DNA of 37,541 nt from Rhodospirillaceae bacterium (GTDB lineage: Bacteria; Pseudomonadota; Gammaproteobacteria; Steroidobacterales; Rariloculaceae): assembly GCA_024638465.1 (NCBI GenBank), contig JAHEKF010000004.1, positions 43,268 to 80,808 of the forward strand. Direction: 5' to 3'. The translations under genes and the position numbers were made by a program. Positions 23,439-32,145 of this stretch are shown here, piece by piece. The notes under the pieces are model-generated. The model was not told the DNA's origin, searched no databases, and saw nothing but the letters and a program-made list of their open reading frames with translations. The number at the start of each line of letters is the position of its first letter. Position 1 is the stretch's first letter.

Positions 23439-24082
23439 CACTGCGAGTCGCCTTTTTCGTCGGGCGAAAGCGCAAGTAGACTGTTTCGGGCGCGATCGAG
23501 GAAACCGTCTTTCGATTCACCCTCCTCCAGCTTCAACGCCTCGCCGAAGATCACGGAGCACAACAGCGGAATGGGAAGCAGCTCTCCCTTCGGCATGACG
23601 CGATTAAGGTTATTAATCCAGACAGGGACGAACTCGAGGTCCGGCCGCTCGACCGCGAGACGATATATTCCGCTTTTGAACTTCAGCAGGCGTTCCTCGG
23701 TCGTGTTGCGCGTTCCCTCGGGAAAAACAATCAGCGAGTCACCTGCGTCGATCGCGGCGGCCATGACCCCTATCGGATCCGGACTAGCCTCGGTCCGAAC
23801 GCGGTCGATAAGGACACCGCGAAATACATCGTTGATGATAAAACGCCGGATCGGCCCACGCTGCCAATAATCGGCCGCGGCAACCGGGCGCGCGCGGCGC
23901 CGCAGCGGTGGCGGCAATACGGTCCAGAGAAGAACGAAATCTCCGTTGCTGGCGTGATTAGCGTAGTAGACACGCTGTCCGGCCGTGGACTCGGTGCCGC
24001 GCCACTCCCCCCGAACCGCCGTGATCAGCCTTGCGAACAGAATGATCGCCAGCGCTGAGAATTGGGCGAACAGCGGCTTCAT
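23438..24082 (-). CDS. 1-acyl-glycerol-3-phosphate acyltransferase family protein (PlsC-like)
   Basis: A 214-aa protein with an N-terminal membrane helix and the two acyltransferase blocks: NHASNGD (H43 to D48, the HX4D catalytic pair) and FPEGTR (120-125). The FKSGIYRLAVE segment is block III. It transfers an acyl chain to lysophosphatidate or a related acceptor. Its start overlaps the ynbA-like stop (ATGA) and its stop overlaps the ynbB-like start, so the three genes are tightly coupled. Some ynb-type operons carry other enzymes in this slot; the specific acceptor is unknown. Confidence 0.87.
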   Translation of the reverse strand: MKPLFAQFSALAIILFARLITAVRGEWRGTESTAGQRVYYANHASNGDFVLLWTVLPPPLRRRARPVAAADYWQRGPIRRFIINDVFRGVLIDRVRTEASPDPIGVMAAAIDAGDSLIVFPEGTRNTTEERLLKFKSGIYRLAVERPDLEFVPVWINNLNRVMPKGELLPIPLLCSVIFGEALKLEEGESKDGFLDRARNSLLALSPDEKGDSQ

Positions 24083-24705
24083 GGTGTGATCGAGTCAGCA
24101 ACGGAGTTCGCTTCCTCCAGCCCCGCACGGACCCGATTAGCCACCGTCATCGCAAGCAGTACTGCGCACAACGGCATAAGCCAGATGGACCAGTCCGGAA
24201 TCGGCAGCCCGGATCCGATCCACAGACCGAGCGCACCGAATGCGAGAGCGCGGTCGCTCTTCCCGAACGGGCCGGCATATTGGCGCGATACGCCGATCGT
24301 CGGACCGAGTGCGCCAGCGAACTCACTCAGCGCCGCGAGAAAAATAATGAGACCGATCCATGGCAACGAAAACGGCGCGACGAATGCAACGGGAAGATAG
24401 AGCGCCGCATCCGAGACCACATCGGTCAATTCATTGAGGTACGCGCCAAGGCGCGTTCGCTGACCGAACTCTCGCGCCAGCATGCCGTCTATCGCGTTGA
24501 GCGCCATTCGCAGGAATAACCAAACCGGTATGAGAATGAATACCCAGCGCGCTTCCGCATTGATCGCGACAAATGCGCCGACTGCGAGCGAAATTACGGC
24601 AGCAGCCAGCGTAACCTGGTTCGCGGAAACGCCGGCGCTCGCGAGGGTCGCAACGAGCGGCCGCAGTAACGCCTGGAATTTCGGCTTCAGGTCGTAAAGT
24701 GTCAT
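24079..24705 (-). CDS. ynbA: CDP-alcohol phosphatidyltransferase, YnbA-like
   Basis: A 208-aa membrane protein. I use the ATG at 24705 because MTLYDLKPKFQALLRPLV matches the start of E. coli YnbA as I recall it; a longer start at 24756 overlaps the peptidase stop and adds an unmatched tail. The family motif is present with changes: NAIDGMLAREFGQ then RLGAYLNELTD. The first and third acidic positions of DxxDGxxAR..GxxxDxxxD are Asn, leaving two Asp. The same Asn changes occur in YnbA as I remember it, so they define the subfamily rather than a dead enzyme. The head-group donor acceptor is not known. FGKSDRALAFGALG follows. Confidence 0.85.
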   Translation of the reverse strand: MTLYDLKPKFQALLRPLVATLASAGVSANQVTLAAAVISLAVGAFVAINAEARWVFILIPVWLFLRMALNAIDGMLAREFGQRTRLGAYLNELTDVVSDAALYLPVAFVAPFSLPWIGLIIFLAALSEFAGALGPTIGVSRQYAGPFGKSDRALAFGALGLWIGSGLPIPDWSIWLMPLCAVLLAMTVANRVRAGLEEANSVADSITP

Positions 24706-24752
24706 CTTTCGATGCGGGTGATTGTCAGGTCGGGCAGCTGTAGTCTTGACGA

Positions 24753-26807
24753 TCATTCATCGTCGGAACTCACCTGTTCCAGCCGTGTTGCATGATCGAG
24801 GTCGAACGGCGGCGGGTCGCCGCCCGGACCTTTGAGATAGTGATCCATCCAGCGTTTGAGCCGCATGGAGTAGTCGAGTCGCGCCGCGGTAGCGCGATTG
24901 CCGTGCGCTTCGCCCGGGTACGTCACCAGCCTGACGGGCGTGTCCGTCCGCAGCCGGATCGTCTGATACAGCTCCAGCGATTGGCTCGGGTTGACGCGCG
25001 TATCGCGATCGCCGCCGAGAATGAGCAGCGGCGTTCGCGCGTTACCGGCGTGATAGACAGGACTGCGCTCGAGCGCGAGCTGCCAGTCTTCCCAGGGCCA
25101 GAAGCGCAGATGTACCTCGTAGAGCTCGTTCGGGATGTCGCCCGACACGACTTTCGACGTGAGGTTCGAGATGCCGACGAACGCAACCGCCGCCGCATAG
25201 TGCTCCGTGAGTGCGGTCGCCGACCACATCGATGCATAACCGCCGTAAGATCCGCCCGTAATCCCGACCCTGTCGGGGTCGACCAGTCCCGTTTCGACGA
25301 GATAGGCTTTCGCATCGACGATGTCATCGAACTCCTTGCCGGCGGGATCGAGGTGATCGAGTTTCGAGAATGCAACGCCGCGGCCCGTGCTGGCGCGGTA
25401 GTTCGGATAAAAGACAGCGTAACCATCGGCAGCCAGCGCCTGAGCGGGCGCCGCATAGCTCGTCATCCAGCCATTACTGTAGTGACTTTCGGGTCCGCCG
25501 TGAATGACGAGGATCAGCGGGTGTCTCTCGCCACCCGAATCGAGCGGCCGGACGAGAACCCCTTCCAGCTCGAGGCCGTCACGCGCGCGATACGTCACGG
25601 GCTCCTGCGGAGCCAACGGGCGCGAAGACAGCCCGGGATTCGAATCGGTAAGCCGGCGATAGCCGCCGGCTTCCGTCCACACGTAGAGCTCGCGCGGATG
25701 ATTCGGCGTATCCGCGATGACCGAGAACGTGGCTGCATCTCCGGCCATGTCGAACGAACGCACGATCGGATCACCAGAAGGCGGCGTGCTCGTGACGGAC
25801 GTACCGTCGACGGCGATCGCACCGATTTCGGTCCACAGCCCGCGTGCCGCACGGTACCAAAGCGTTTCATTGTCGCGCCAGGCGATATCCCGGATGTGGC
25901 CCGGATAGTCGGGCGTCAGTAATCTCGTGCCTTCGCCATTCGCGGCTGCGACGTAGATCCTGCCTTCGAGCGGATCGCTGGCATCCACGCCGCCGATAAA
26001 CGCGATTTGCGACCCGTCGGGGGACCACTCGATCTCGCCGAGCTTGCCGGTCGTGTCTATCCGGTTCAGCAAATCGCCACTGTCAGCGTCGACGACGTGA
26101 AACCGGCGACGGACATAGTGGTCGTCGATACGCGGCGTCGGCGCGAGCGCAACGACGTAGCGTTCGCCGTCCGGAGCCCAGCGGAACTCGCTCGCCGAAC
26201 CCGCCAGATCGGCGGCGACCGCCTCTGGCTCATCGGCCTCCAGATTCAGCGTCCAGACGCGCGTCGAACGCGACGATTCCTCGTAGACGACCGCGCGGAA
26301 GCCGAGATTCGAGAGCTGCTCACGATCGGTCGGCTCGGCATCTGTCGCTAGAAATACGATGCGATCACCGTCCGGCGATGGTGCGAAGCTTTCTATATTC
26401 GCTCCATGTGAATAGAGCCGTTGCGACTCGCCGCCGTCCACCGGAATCGCATAGAGTGCTCGATACTCGTCATCGTCATTGCGTTCAGCGAGGTAATAGA
26501 TGGTCTCTCCGTCCGGTGACCAGTCGAACGCTCCGATGTTGACCTCTCCGGTGATGTAGCCGCGCGAATTGCCATCGAGATCGGTGACATGCAGCTCGCG
26601 ATACGCGCCGCCATCGTCGTCGACATATGGCGTCCGTGGGATCTCCAGAATGTAGGCAATCCGGTTGCCGTCGGGAGAAATCCGAGCGCCCGCAACCTGT
26701 CGCAACGTGACGATGTCTTCCAGCGTTAGCGGTTCCTCCTGCGCCAGCGATATCGATGTTGCAACACAGACCAGAATCGACAGGATCAAGGTTCTCGTTT
26801 GCATCAT
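24753..26807 (-). CDS. Exported S9 (prolyl oligopeptidase/DPP) family peptidase
   Basis: A 684-aa protein starting at the ATG at 26807, which has AAGG five bases upstream (the longer frame to 26837 lacks a site). A signal peptide ends SISLAQ. An N-terminal propeller (WSPDG and SPDG repeats, residues about 40-395) precedes an alpha/beta hydrolase with the catalytic triad: Ser520 in GGSYGGY, Asp602 in GGDRDTRV and His635 in GEAHGN; the oxyanion segment is HGGPESHY. It cleaves short peptides, probably in the periplasm. It precedes the lipid genes, with its stop overlapping a possible longer ynbA-like start, so it may be co-transcribed, but no functional link is known. Confidence 0.92.
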   Translation of the reverse strand: MMQTRTLILSILVCVATSISLAQEEPLTLEDIVTLRQVAGARISPDGNRIAYILEIPRTPYVDDDGGAYRELHVTDLDGNSRGYITGEVNIGAFDWSPDGETIYYLAERNDDDEYRALYAIPVDGGESQRLYSHGANIESFAPSPDGDRIVFLATDAEPTDREQLSNLGFRAVVYEESSRSTRVWTLNLEADEPEAVAADLAGSASEFRWAPDGERYVVALAPTPRIDDHYVRRRFHVVDADSGDLLNRIDTTGKLGEIEWSPDGSQIAFIGGVDASDPLEGRIYVAAANGEGTRLLTPDYPGHIRDIAWRDNETLWYRAARGLWTEIGAIAVDGTSVTSTPPSGDPIVRSFDMAGDAATFSVIADTPNHPRELYVWTEAGGYRRLTDSNPGLSSRPLAPQEPVTYRARDGLELEGVLVRPLDSGGERHPLILVIHGGPESHYSNGWMTSYAAPAQALAADGYAVFYPNYRASTGRGVAFSKLDHLDPAGKEFDDIVDAKAYLVETGLVDPDRVGITGGSYGGYASMWSATALTEHYAAAVAFVGISNLTSKVVSGDIPNELYEVHLRFWPWEDWQLALERSPVYHAGNARTPLLILGGDRDTRVNPSQSLELYQTIRLRTDTPVRLVTYPGEAHGNRATAARLDYSMRLKRWMDHYLKGPGGDPPPFDLDHATRLEQVSSDDE

Positions 26808-26909
26808 TGTAACCTTGCGGCATGAATCTGAATCCATGCTAACCCATTATGGCGGGCTCACGCAGAAGCTGTGATCGATCATGATATCGCCAGTGCCGCG
26901 AGCCTGGCG

Positions 26910-26927
26910 GCAGGGGTCTGGCCCTGC
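26910..26927. repeat. Short hairpin between ccoP and the S9 peptidase gene
   Basis: GCAGGG (26910-26915) and CCCTGC (26922-26927) pair over a six-base loop in the 106-base gap after ccoP. No T-run follows on the minus strand, so it is at best a weak or factor-aided terminator. Confidence 0.25.
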
Positions 26928-26943
26928 TTCAGGAGCTAATGCC

Positions 26944-27837
26944 TCAGGGTGAGGAGTCGCGAGTCAGCCAGGCGACGAGCATGTGAATCTGCGCGTCATC
27001 GAGTCTTTCTGCGAATGGCGGCATGATACCGAAGCGCCCGTTCGCTATCGTTGTCGCAATCGTCTCGACTGAGTTGCCGTAGACAGCAGTGTCATCGACG
27101 ATGTTCGGTGCGCCGAGCAGCGTGTTGCCGGAACCGTCGGCGCCGTGGCAGGCGGAGCAATAGGTCGCATACGCGGTTTGGCCGGGATCCCCTGCCGCTA
27201 CCTCCGCGCCGCTTTGCATCGCGATGACATGCTGCGCAACCGCCGAAATTGTCGCTTCATCGAGCACGGCCGCGAGACCCGGCATCACTGCCTGGCGACC
27301 AGCGCGGAGAGTCTGTTCTACCTGCTCTGGCGTCCCACCCCATTGCCAGTCGTCGTCGACGATGTTCGGGAAGTTCGCGGCCTGGCCGGCGCCGGTAGGC
27401 CCGTGACAGGCTGCACAATTTTGCTCGTAAATTCGCTCAGCCGACTCCATGACGCGCTCATCGTCATGCAGCGTTTCGAAAGGCGCGGCGAGCACCAGTC
27501 GTCGCGTGGCTTCGAACTCCTGTGCATAAGTTGCGAAGCTCTCATCGAGCCGGCCACCCTGCGACCAGCGTAGCGCGCCGCTGTAACTGCCGAGACCCGG
27601 ATAGAGCATGAGGTAGACGACGGAAAGAACCATGAGCGCGAGAATCATCCAGAACCACCACATCGGCGCCGGGTTGGAACCTTCGCGAAGCGTCTCGTCC
27701 CAGACGGGCGAATCTTCGTCGGCATGTCCGTTCGCAGAGAAATAGACGCTGAACACGAGCCAGGCGAGGCCCAGAAAGCTCACGACAGTCAGGACCGTGA
27801 TCCATCCGGCCCAGAAATCTGAGGGCAGGTCAGCCAT
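26944..27837 (-). CDS. ccoP: cbb3 oxidase di-haem subunit III
   Basis: A 297-aa protein with two N-terminal membrane helices and two c-type haem sites in the periplasmic part: CAACH (141-145) and CSACH (227-231), each with a later Met ligand (VMPG and IMPPF). The NPAPMWWFWMILA segment before helix 2 is typical of CcoP. It passes electrons from the bc1 complex or cytochrome c to CcoO/CcoN. Its start overlaps ccoQ. Last gene of the operon. Confidence 0.95.
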   Translation of the reverse strand: MADLPSDFWAGWITVLTVVSFLGLAWLVFSVYFSANGHADEDSPVWDETLREGSNPAPMWWFWMILALMVLSVVYLMLYPGLGSYSGALRWSQGGRLDESFATYAQEFEATRRLVLAAPFETLHDDERVMESAERIYEQNCAACHGPTGAGQAANFPNIVDDDWQWGGTPEQVEQTLRAGRQAVMPGLAAVLDEATISAVAQHVIAMQSGAEVAAGDPGQTAYATYCSACHGADGSGNTLLGAPNIVDDTAVYGNSVETIATTIANGRFGIMPPFAERLDDAQIHMLVAWLTRDSSP

Positions 27838-27973
27838 TGCTATCCTCGTCCTCCAGCGGGATGCGCCCGGACTGTTCGATGGCGTCCTTTGAAGAACTCA
27901 ACGATACCCAGAGCACAACGCCGATCATGAACGCCATGACGAACATGTCGCCCGCGAAGATGAAGTAAGTCAC
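27830..27973 (-). CDS. ccoQ: cbb3 oxidase small subunit
   Basis: A 47-aa protein starting with GTG at 27973, which has GGGAGGAA five bases upstream. It overlaps the ccoO stop (GTGA) and ends within the first codons of ccoP. The sequence [20 protein letters not shown] gives one membrane helix, followed by a short hydrophilic tail, as in CcoQ/FixQ, which stabilises the oxidase. The position between ccoO and ccoP confirms it. Confidence 0.88.
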   Translation of the reverse strand: MTYFIFAGDMFVMAFMIGVVLWVSLSSSKDAIEQSGRIPLEDEDSNG

Positions 27974-28599
27974 GGCGCTTCCTCCCGTCCGAATGCGGTC
28001 CCGAGCATCTGCAGATAGGCGATGATGGCGTCAAGCTCGGTCATTCCCTCCAGTGCGGCGTCGGCGCCCGCAATGTCTTCATCCGTATATGGGTGCCCGA
28101 GCGTTCTGAGCGCCGTGAGCTTCGCGACGATGTCACCGTCAGCGCCAGCCTCACGTTCAGCCAGCCAGGGATAGGCCGGCATGATGGAGTCGGGCACGAC
28201 CGCACGCGGATCGGTCAAGTGGATTTCGTGCCAGACGTCGGTGTATTTGCCGCCGATACGATGCAGATCCGGCCCGGTTCGCTTCGAGCCCCAGAGAAAC
28301 GGCCGGTCGTAGACGAACTCGCTGGAACGCGAGTACGGACCGTAACGCTCGACTTCGGCCAGGATCGAGCGAATCTGCTGCGAATGGCAGGTGCTGCAAG
28401 CTTCGCGGATGTAGAGGTCGCGGCCGACGAGTTCGAGCGGCGCGTAGACGCGCGTGTTCTCGCCGGGGGTCATCAGCGAATCCTGGAAAAGACTCGGCAG
28501 TATCTGGACGAGCCCGCCTATCGCCGACACGAGCAGAATGCCGAAGATCAGCAAACCGGTATTCTCCTCGAGTTTCTTGTGCAGCCCGACGCCGTTCAT
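27970..28599 (-). CDS. ccoO: cbb3 oxidase mono-haem subunit II
   Basis: A 209-aa protein with one N-terminal helix ([20 protein letters not shown]) and a single haem c site CSTCH at 68-72, with the distal Met in SIMPAYPWL. The motifs [15 protein letters not shown] and [14 protein letters not shown] are hallmarks of CcoO. Overlaps ccoN by four bases (ATGA) and ccoQ by the stop. Confidence 0.95.
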   Translation of the reverse strand: MNGVGLHKKLEENTGLLIFGILLVSAIGGLVQILPSLFQDSLMTPGENTRVYAPLELVGRDLYIREACSTCHSQQIRSILAEVERYGPYSRSSEFVYDRPFLWGSKRTGPDLHRIGGKYTDVWHEIHLTDPRAVVPDSIMPAYPWLAEREAGADGDIVAKLTALRTLGHPYTDEDIAGADAALEGMTELDAIIAYLQMLGTAFGREEAP

Positions 28600-30029
28600 G
28601 CGGCTGCCTCGCCCGCTGCCACTGACGGCGGGCTAACTCGAACGGTGGCCTGCCCTGCCATCGTCATATAAAGGTTGAATGCCATGAGTACCGCGCCAGC
28701 GAGGAAGATCGTGCCTCCGACGAGTCGCAACAGGTAGTAAGGCGCAGTCGACGCCATGATATCCGTGAAGCTGAAGCGAAGCTCGCCGAGTTCATCGAGG
28801 CTGAGCCATAGCAATCCCTGGCTGACTCCGGCTCCCCACATAGCCAGGATGTAAAGCATGACACCGGCGAGCGCGAGCCAGAAATGGATGTTCGCGAGCT
28901 TGACGCTGTGCAGTGGCCGACCGGCCAGACGCGGCACCATGAAGTAGAACGTGCCGAAAGTGATCAGCGCGTTCCAGCCGAGCGCTCCCGAGTGCACATG
29001 CCCGATCGTCCACTCGGTGAAGTGGCTGATAACGTTGACGCTGCGAATCGCCATCATCGGACCTTCGAATGTCGCAAGGCCGTAGAACGCGAGTGCTAGC
29101 ACGATGAACTTGAGCGCGGGATCCGTCTTTAACTTCTCCGAGGCCGTACTGACCGTCATGATGCCGTTGATCATCGTCGCCCAGGATGGCGCCAGCAGAA
29201 TCAGGCTCATGACCATGCCGAGTGACTGCACCCATTCCGGTATGGCGTTGTAGTGCAGATGATGCGGGCCTGCCCAGATGTAGCTGTAAGTAAACGCCCA
29301 GAATGCGACGATCGAGAGCCGGTAACTCCAGATCGGACGCTCGGCCTGCTTCGGCAGGAAGTAGTACATCATGCCGAGGAAACCGCCCGTCAGCAGGAAG
29401 CCGACCGCATTGTGCCCGTACCACCATTGCACGATCGCGTCCTGCGCGCCCGGAAACAACGAGTATGACTTCGTCAAAGTCACCGGGATGGCGAGGCTGT
29501 TCACGATATGCAGCATCGCGATAACGATGATCAGTCCGCCGTAGAACCAGTTGGAAACGTAGATCGGCTTGATTCGGCGTGTCGCGATCGTGCCGAAAAA
29601 CACGACGGCGAATCCGACCCATGCGAGCGTGATGGCGATATCGAACGGCCACTCCAGCTCGGCGTATTCCTTACTGGCGTTGACGCCCATGAGCAGCGAG
29701 ATTCCGCCGACGAGGACGACGAGTTGCCACGCGTAGCAGACGACCCATGCGAGGCGGGGAGCGAACAGCGGCACATGCGACGTCCGCTGGACGCTATAGA
29801 ACGCCGTCGCCATGAGAGCCGAGACGCCGAACCCGAAGACGATGCCGTTGGTGTGCAGAGTGCGCAGGCGGCCGTAGGATAACCACGGTTGACCGAAATC
29901 GAGTTGCGGCCAGACGAGCTCGGCGGCGACGTAGACGCCGGCAAGCATGCCGAGAACCGCCCAAATGATGGAGAACATGACGAGCGCGGTGACGACCCGG
30001 TCACGATAGTATTCGGCTGTCTCGGACAT
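28596..30029 (-). CDS. ccoN: cbb3-type cytochrome c oxidase subunit I
   Basis: A 477-aa integral membrane haem-copper oxidase with twelve helices. Visible ligand and pathway segments: [14 protein letters not shown] (low-spin haem His), [17 protein letters not shown] (CuB His), [12 protein letters not shown] (two CuB His) and [18 protein letters not shown] (haem b3 and low-spin haem His). It reduces oxygen with high affinity and pumps protons. I found no FNR-type TTGAT....ATCAA site upstream, and the assembly genes ccoGHIS are not in this window. A YIP1-family gene ends two bases upstream. Confidence 0.96.
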   Translation of the reverse strand: MSETAEYYRDRVVTALVMFSIIWAVLGMLAGVYVAAELVWPQLDFGQPWLSYGRLRTLHTNGIVFGFGVSALMATAFYSVQRTSHVPLFAPRLAWVVCYAWQLVVLVGGISLLMGVNASKEYAELEWPFDIAITLAWVGFAVVFFGTIATRRIKPIYVSNWFYGGLIIVIAMLHIVNSLAIPVTLTKSYSLFPGAQDAIVQWWYGHNAVGFLLTGGFLGMMYYFLPKQAERPIWSYRLSIVAFWAFTYSYIWAGPHHLHYNAIPEWVQSLGMVMSLILLAPSWATMINGIMTVSTASEKLKTDPALKFIVLALAFYGLATFEGPMMAIRSVNVISHFTEWTIGHVHSGALGWNALITFGTFYFMVPRLAGRPLHSVKLANIHFWLALAGVMLYILAMWGAGVSQGLLWLSLDELGELRFSFTDIMASTAPYYLLRLVGGTIFLAGAVLMAFNLYMTMAGQATVRVSPPSVAAGEAAA

Positions 30030-30031
30030 CG

Positions 30032-30649
30032 TCAGATCCCGACCCGCGGGCCGATACCTTGACCCCAGAGCACGACAGTGATGCCGAGGAGACTGACGGC
30101 CGCTACCAGCAGATAACCGATCAGCGACGACGCCATGAGCATTCCTCGCTCCGGGGTCGTCTGAAGCACGACGGGCAGTCCTCTGTAGAGCAAATACATG
30201 CTCCAGATGAGGGTTGGCACGAGTACGAGAATATTAATGAAGACGTGCGGAAAGAGATGGATGATGCTACCCACGGCAAGCGGCGCGCCTACCACAGTAA
30301 CCATCGCAAAATGGATGCCGAGCGAATGTCGCGCACCATAGGTCGACGCCATCCACTGAGAGACGATCGCGCTCGATACAAAACCGAATAAGAGCGTCAG
30401 GAAGTACGCGACGCTGATCGCGACGAGCACGCCGGTCGGGAAAAAGATCGGCTCGACCGCACCGAGCCGCCAGCCGAACAGGGAAGCACCGACGAATGCG
30501 AAGATCGGCGGAACGACGCCGATCCACAGCGCCAGACGAAAGAACACGGAATAAGCCGACGGCCTCGTCGTCGACAACTCGTCGAAGACCGCGCGCGGCT
30601 GAAAAAGCAGGCGAATGATCAGTGCTGGCGAGAGCTCAGTAGATTTCAT
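30032..30649 (-). CDS. YIP1-family membrane protein upstream of ccoN
   Basis: A 205-aa protein from the ATG at 30649 (MKSTELSPALIIRLLFQPRA). The longer frame to 30697 adds a hydrophilic tail that does not fit. Five membrane helices and the opening LLFQPRAVFDELSTTRPSA are typical of bacterial YIP1-family proteins. Role unknown. Only two bases separate its stop from the ccoN start, so it is the first gene of the oxidase operon and may help assembly or membrane placement, which is inference. Confidence 0.75.
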   Translation of the reverse strand: MKSTELSPALIIRLLFQPRAVFDELSTTRPSAYSVFFRLALWIGVVPPIFAFVGASLFGWRLGAVEPIFFPTGVLVAISVAYFLTLLFGFVSSAIVSQWMASTYGARHSLGIHFAMVTVVGAPLAVGSIIHLFPHVFINILVLVPTLIWSMYLLYRGLPVVLQTTPERGMLMASSLIGYLLVAAVSLLGITVVLWGQGIGPRVGI

Positions 30650-30744
30650 ACGGGCGAACAGATGCTGGCCATCTGCAAAGCGAGGCCATAACTCCACACG
30701 CCACGATTTATACTCGATGACGGTCGAGCGCTTTATTCGGTCTA

Positions 30745-30957
30745 GTGCCTAGGGAACTACGGGATCTACCTATGGCTTCCGGCCGCAACCGGGCTCGAAA
30801 AAATCCGGTCTTCGAATTGACACCCTCGCGGACCGGGGTCGCGCAACTTTACGATCTCGACAATGTCCCGTTCGCGCGCAACGAGATCCCGGGCGACCCG
30901 GGATCGGCAGCCATGCTGGCGGAACTTCAGGCTCTGGCCGGCCTGATCCGCCCGTGA
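30745..30957 (+). pseudogene. Fragment resembling a sulfatase C-terminus
   Basis: A 70-codon frame (GTG 30745 or ATG 30772) that ends VAQLYDLDNVPFARNEIP.. ..MLAELQALAGLIRP. The pattern xxLYDLxxxPxExxNxxxxPxxxxxxxxLxxxLxxxxxP is the usual tail of arylsulfatase-type proteins. Nothing upstream in any frame resembles the sulfatase core, so this is a stranded 3' fragment. It converges on the cyclase gene. A short real protein is possible but less likely. Confidence 0.4.
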
Positions 30958-31905
30958 TCAGAAGATCGCCGCCGGCGCGACCGTCGAGCCCGTTGCCCCT
31001 CGAATGCGAAGCGGCTGCATGATGAACGCGAACTCACTGACTTCGCGATCGGCGAGTTCCTGCAGGCGCATGCGTTCGAGCAGGTGAATGCCGTTGACCG
31101 CGAGAAAAATCTGATGCCCGGGCAGCGATACCTCGGGATCCGGGTTCGGCTGGATCTCGACGGGCTGGTTGTCCGCGCCCACGATCATCGGATCCTGCTG
31201 CACGAGCCACTCCGCCGCTGCAACGCCGATGCCCGGCGCAGGACCCAGGAAGCGCGGTACGTCAGTGTCCCAGAGCTGGCCCCATCCCGTGTTGATGATT
31301 ACTGCATCACCCGGCTGGATCGTCAGCTCCGCGTCATCCAATGCAGCCTGCAGATCCTCTGTCGTGATCTCGTAATCCGCCGCCAGCATGTCGACGCCTT
31401 TAAGCCTGGCGATATCGAGCAGTATGCCGCGCGTCATGAGCATGCCCACGTTCTCGATGCCCAGATTGGTAAATCCGGCGCGCGTCATGGTCTCGCTGAT
31501 TCTGAAACAGTTATAAAACGTGTCGCCGATCGACTGATGCGCGAAACCATCGAGCTGGGTGCCGACCTGGCCGAGTTCCGTGGTGACGAGTTCCTCGTTC
31601 GAGCCTCTGCGGTTGCTCGCAGGGTTGTGCGCCGTAGGCTTCGGATACAGATCGAAGTGCCGCGCACCGAGCGGCATACCCGGATGCAACTCGTGGCCGA
31701 GTTCGATGACTTCACCGGATCGGATCAGTTGCGCCGCCCGCAGGACCGTCTCAGACCCCATGTGGTTGCCGGAGCCTCGCTCATCGCCTGCGCCCCAACG
31801 GGATGGGCACCGATCCGCTTCTGCCGGTGGCGTCCAGGACTGTGCGCTGACGGTCGAAATCCCGCCGAAAAACAAGGCAGCTACCGCGACGATATTGGTC
31901 CTCAT
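30958..31905 (-). CDS. Exported cyclase-family hydrolase (kynurenine-formamidase-like fold)
   Basis: A 315-aa protein with a signal peptide (..GGISTVSAQ) and a strong AGAGGAG ribosome site. Family signature segments are SGEVIELGHELHPGMP and GTQLDGFAH (115-123); the metal-binding HGTHxDxxxH pattern has Gln for the second His (GTQ), a variant common in this exported subgroup as I recall. The later PGDAVIINTGW and GADNQPVEIQPNP are also typical. Such enzymes hydrolyse cyclic or formamide-type bonds with a metal; the substrate is not known. It is alone on its strand, divergent from the cyclic-di-GMP operon over 240 bases. Confidence 0.88.
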   Translation of the reverse strand: MRTNIVAVAALFFGGISTVSAQSWTPPAEADRCPSRWGAGDERGSGNHMGSETVLRAAQLIRSGEVIELGHELHPGMPLGARHFDLYPKPTAHNPASNRRGSNEELVTTELGQVGTQLDGFAHQSIGDTFYNCFRISETMTRAGFTNLGIENVGMLMTRGILLDIARLKGVDMLAADYEITTEDLQAALDDAELTIQPGDAVIINTGWGQLWDTDVPRFLGPAPGIGVAAAEWLVQQDPMIVGADNQPVEIQPNPDPEVSLPGHQIFLAVNGIHLLERMRLQELADREVSEFAFIMQPLRIRGATGSTVAPAAIF

Positions 31906-32145
31906 GATCGAGTCTCCTCTTGTAGATCTGCGGGCGGACAGGACTCCACCCGAATTCTTCTGCCGATTATAGGGCGAGCCCGGACCGGGTGCTCGCTATG
32001 GGGCCCTTGAACGATTCCCACAATTCTACGGCGCGGACGCCATGAAACCGAGCTGCGGAGCGGGTTGCGGTTCGGCCACCGACCTGCCGAAAAGCTAGAC
32101 CTGGTCGACAGCCCGATCCGGCAATCGACACTAGAATTTGCAACC

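Noticed and set aside
24792..25922. A 376-codon plus-strand frame opposite the S9 peptidase
   Set aside because: Arg/Val-rich shadow frame with no motifs; the opposite strand holds the complete catalytic domain.
30650..30744. Search for an FNR-type site upstream of the cbb3 operon
   Set aside because: No TTGAT....ATCAA or close variant seen; regulation is left open.
31084..32010. A 308-codon plus-strand frame opposite the cyclase gene
   Set aside because: Shadow of the cyclase frame that runs through its promoter; no recognisable domain.
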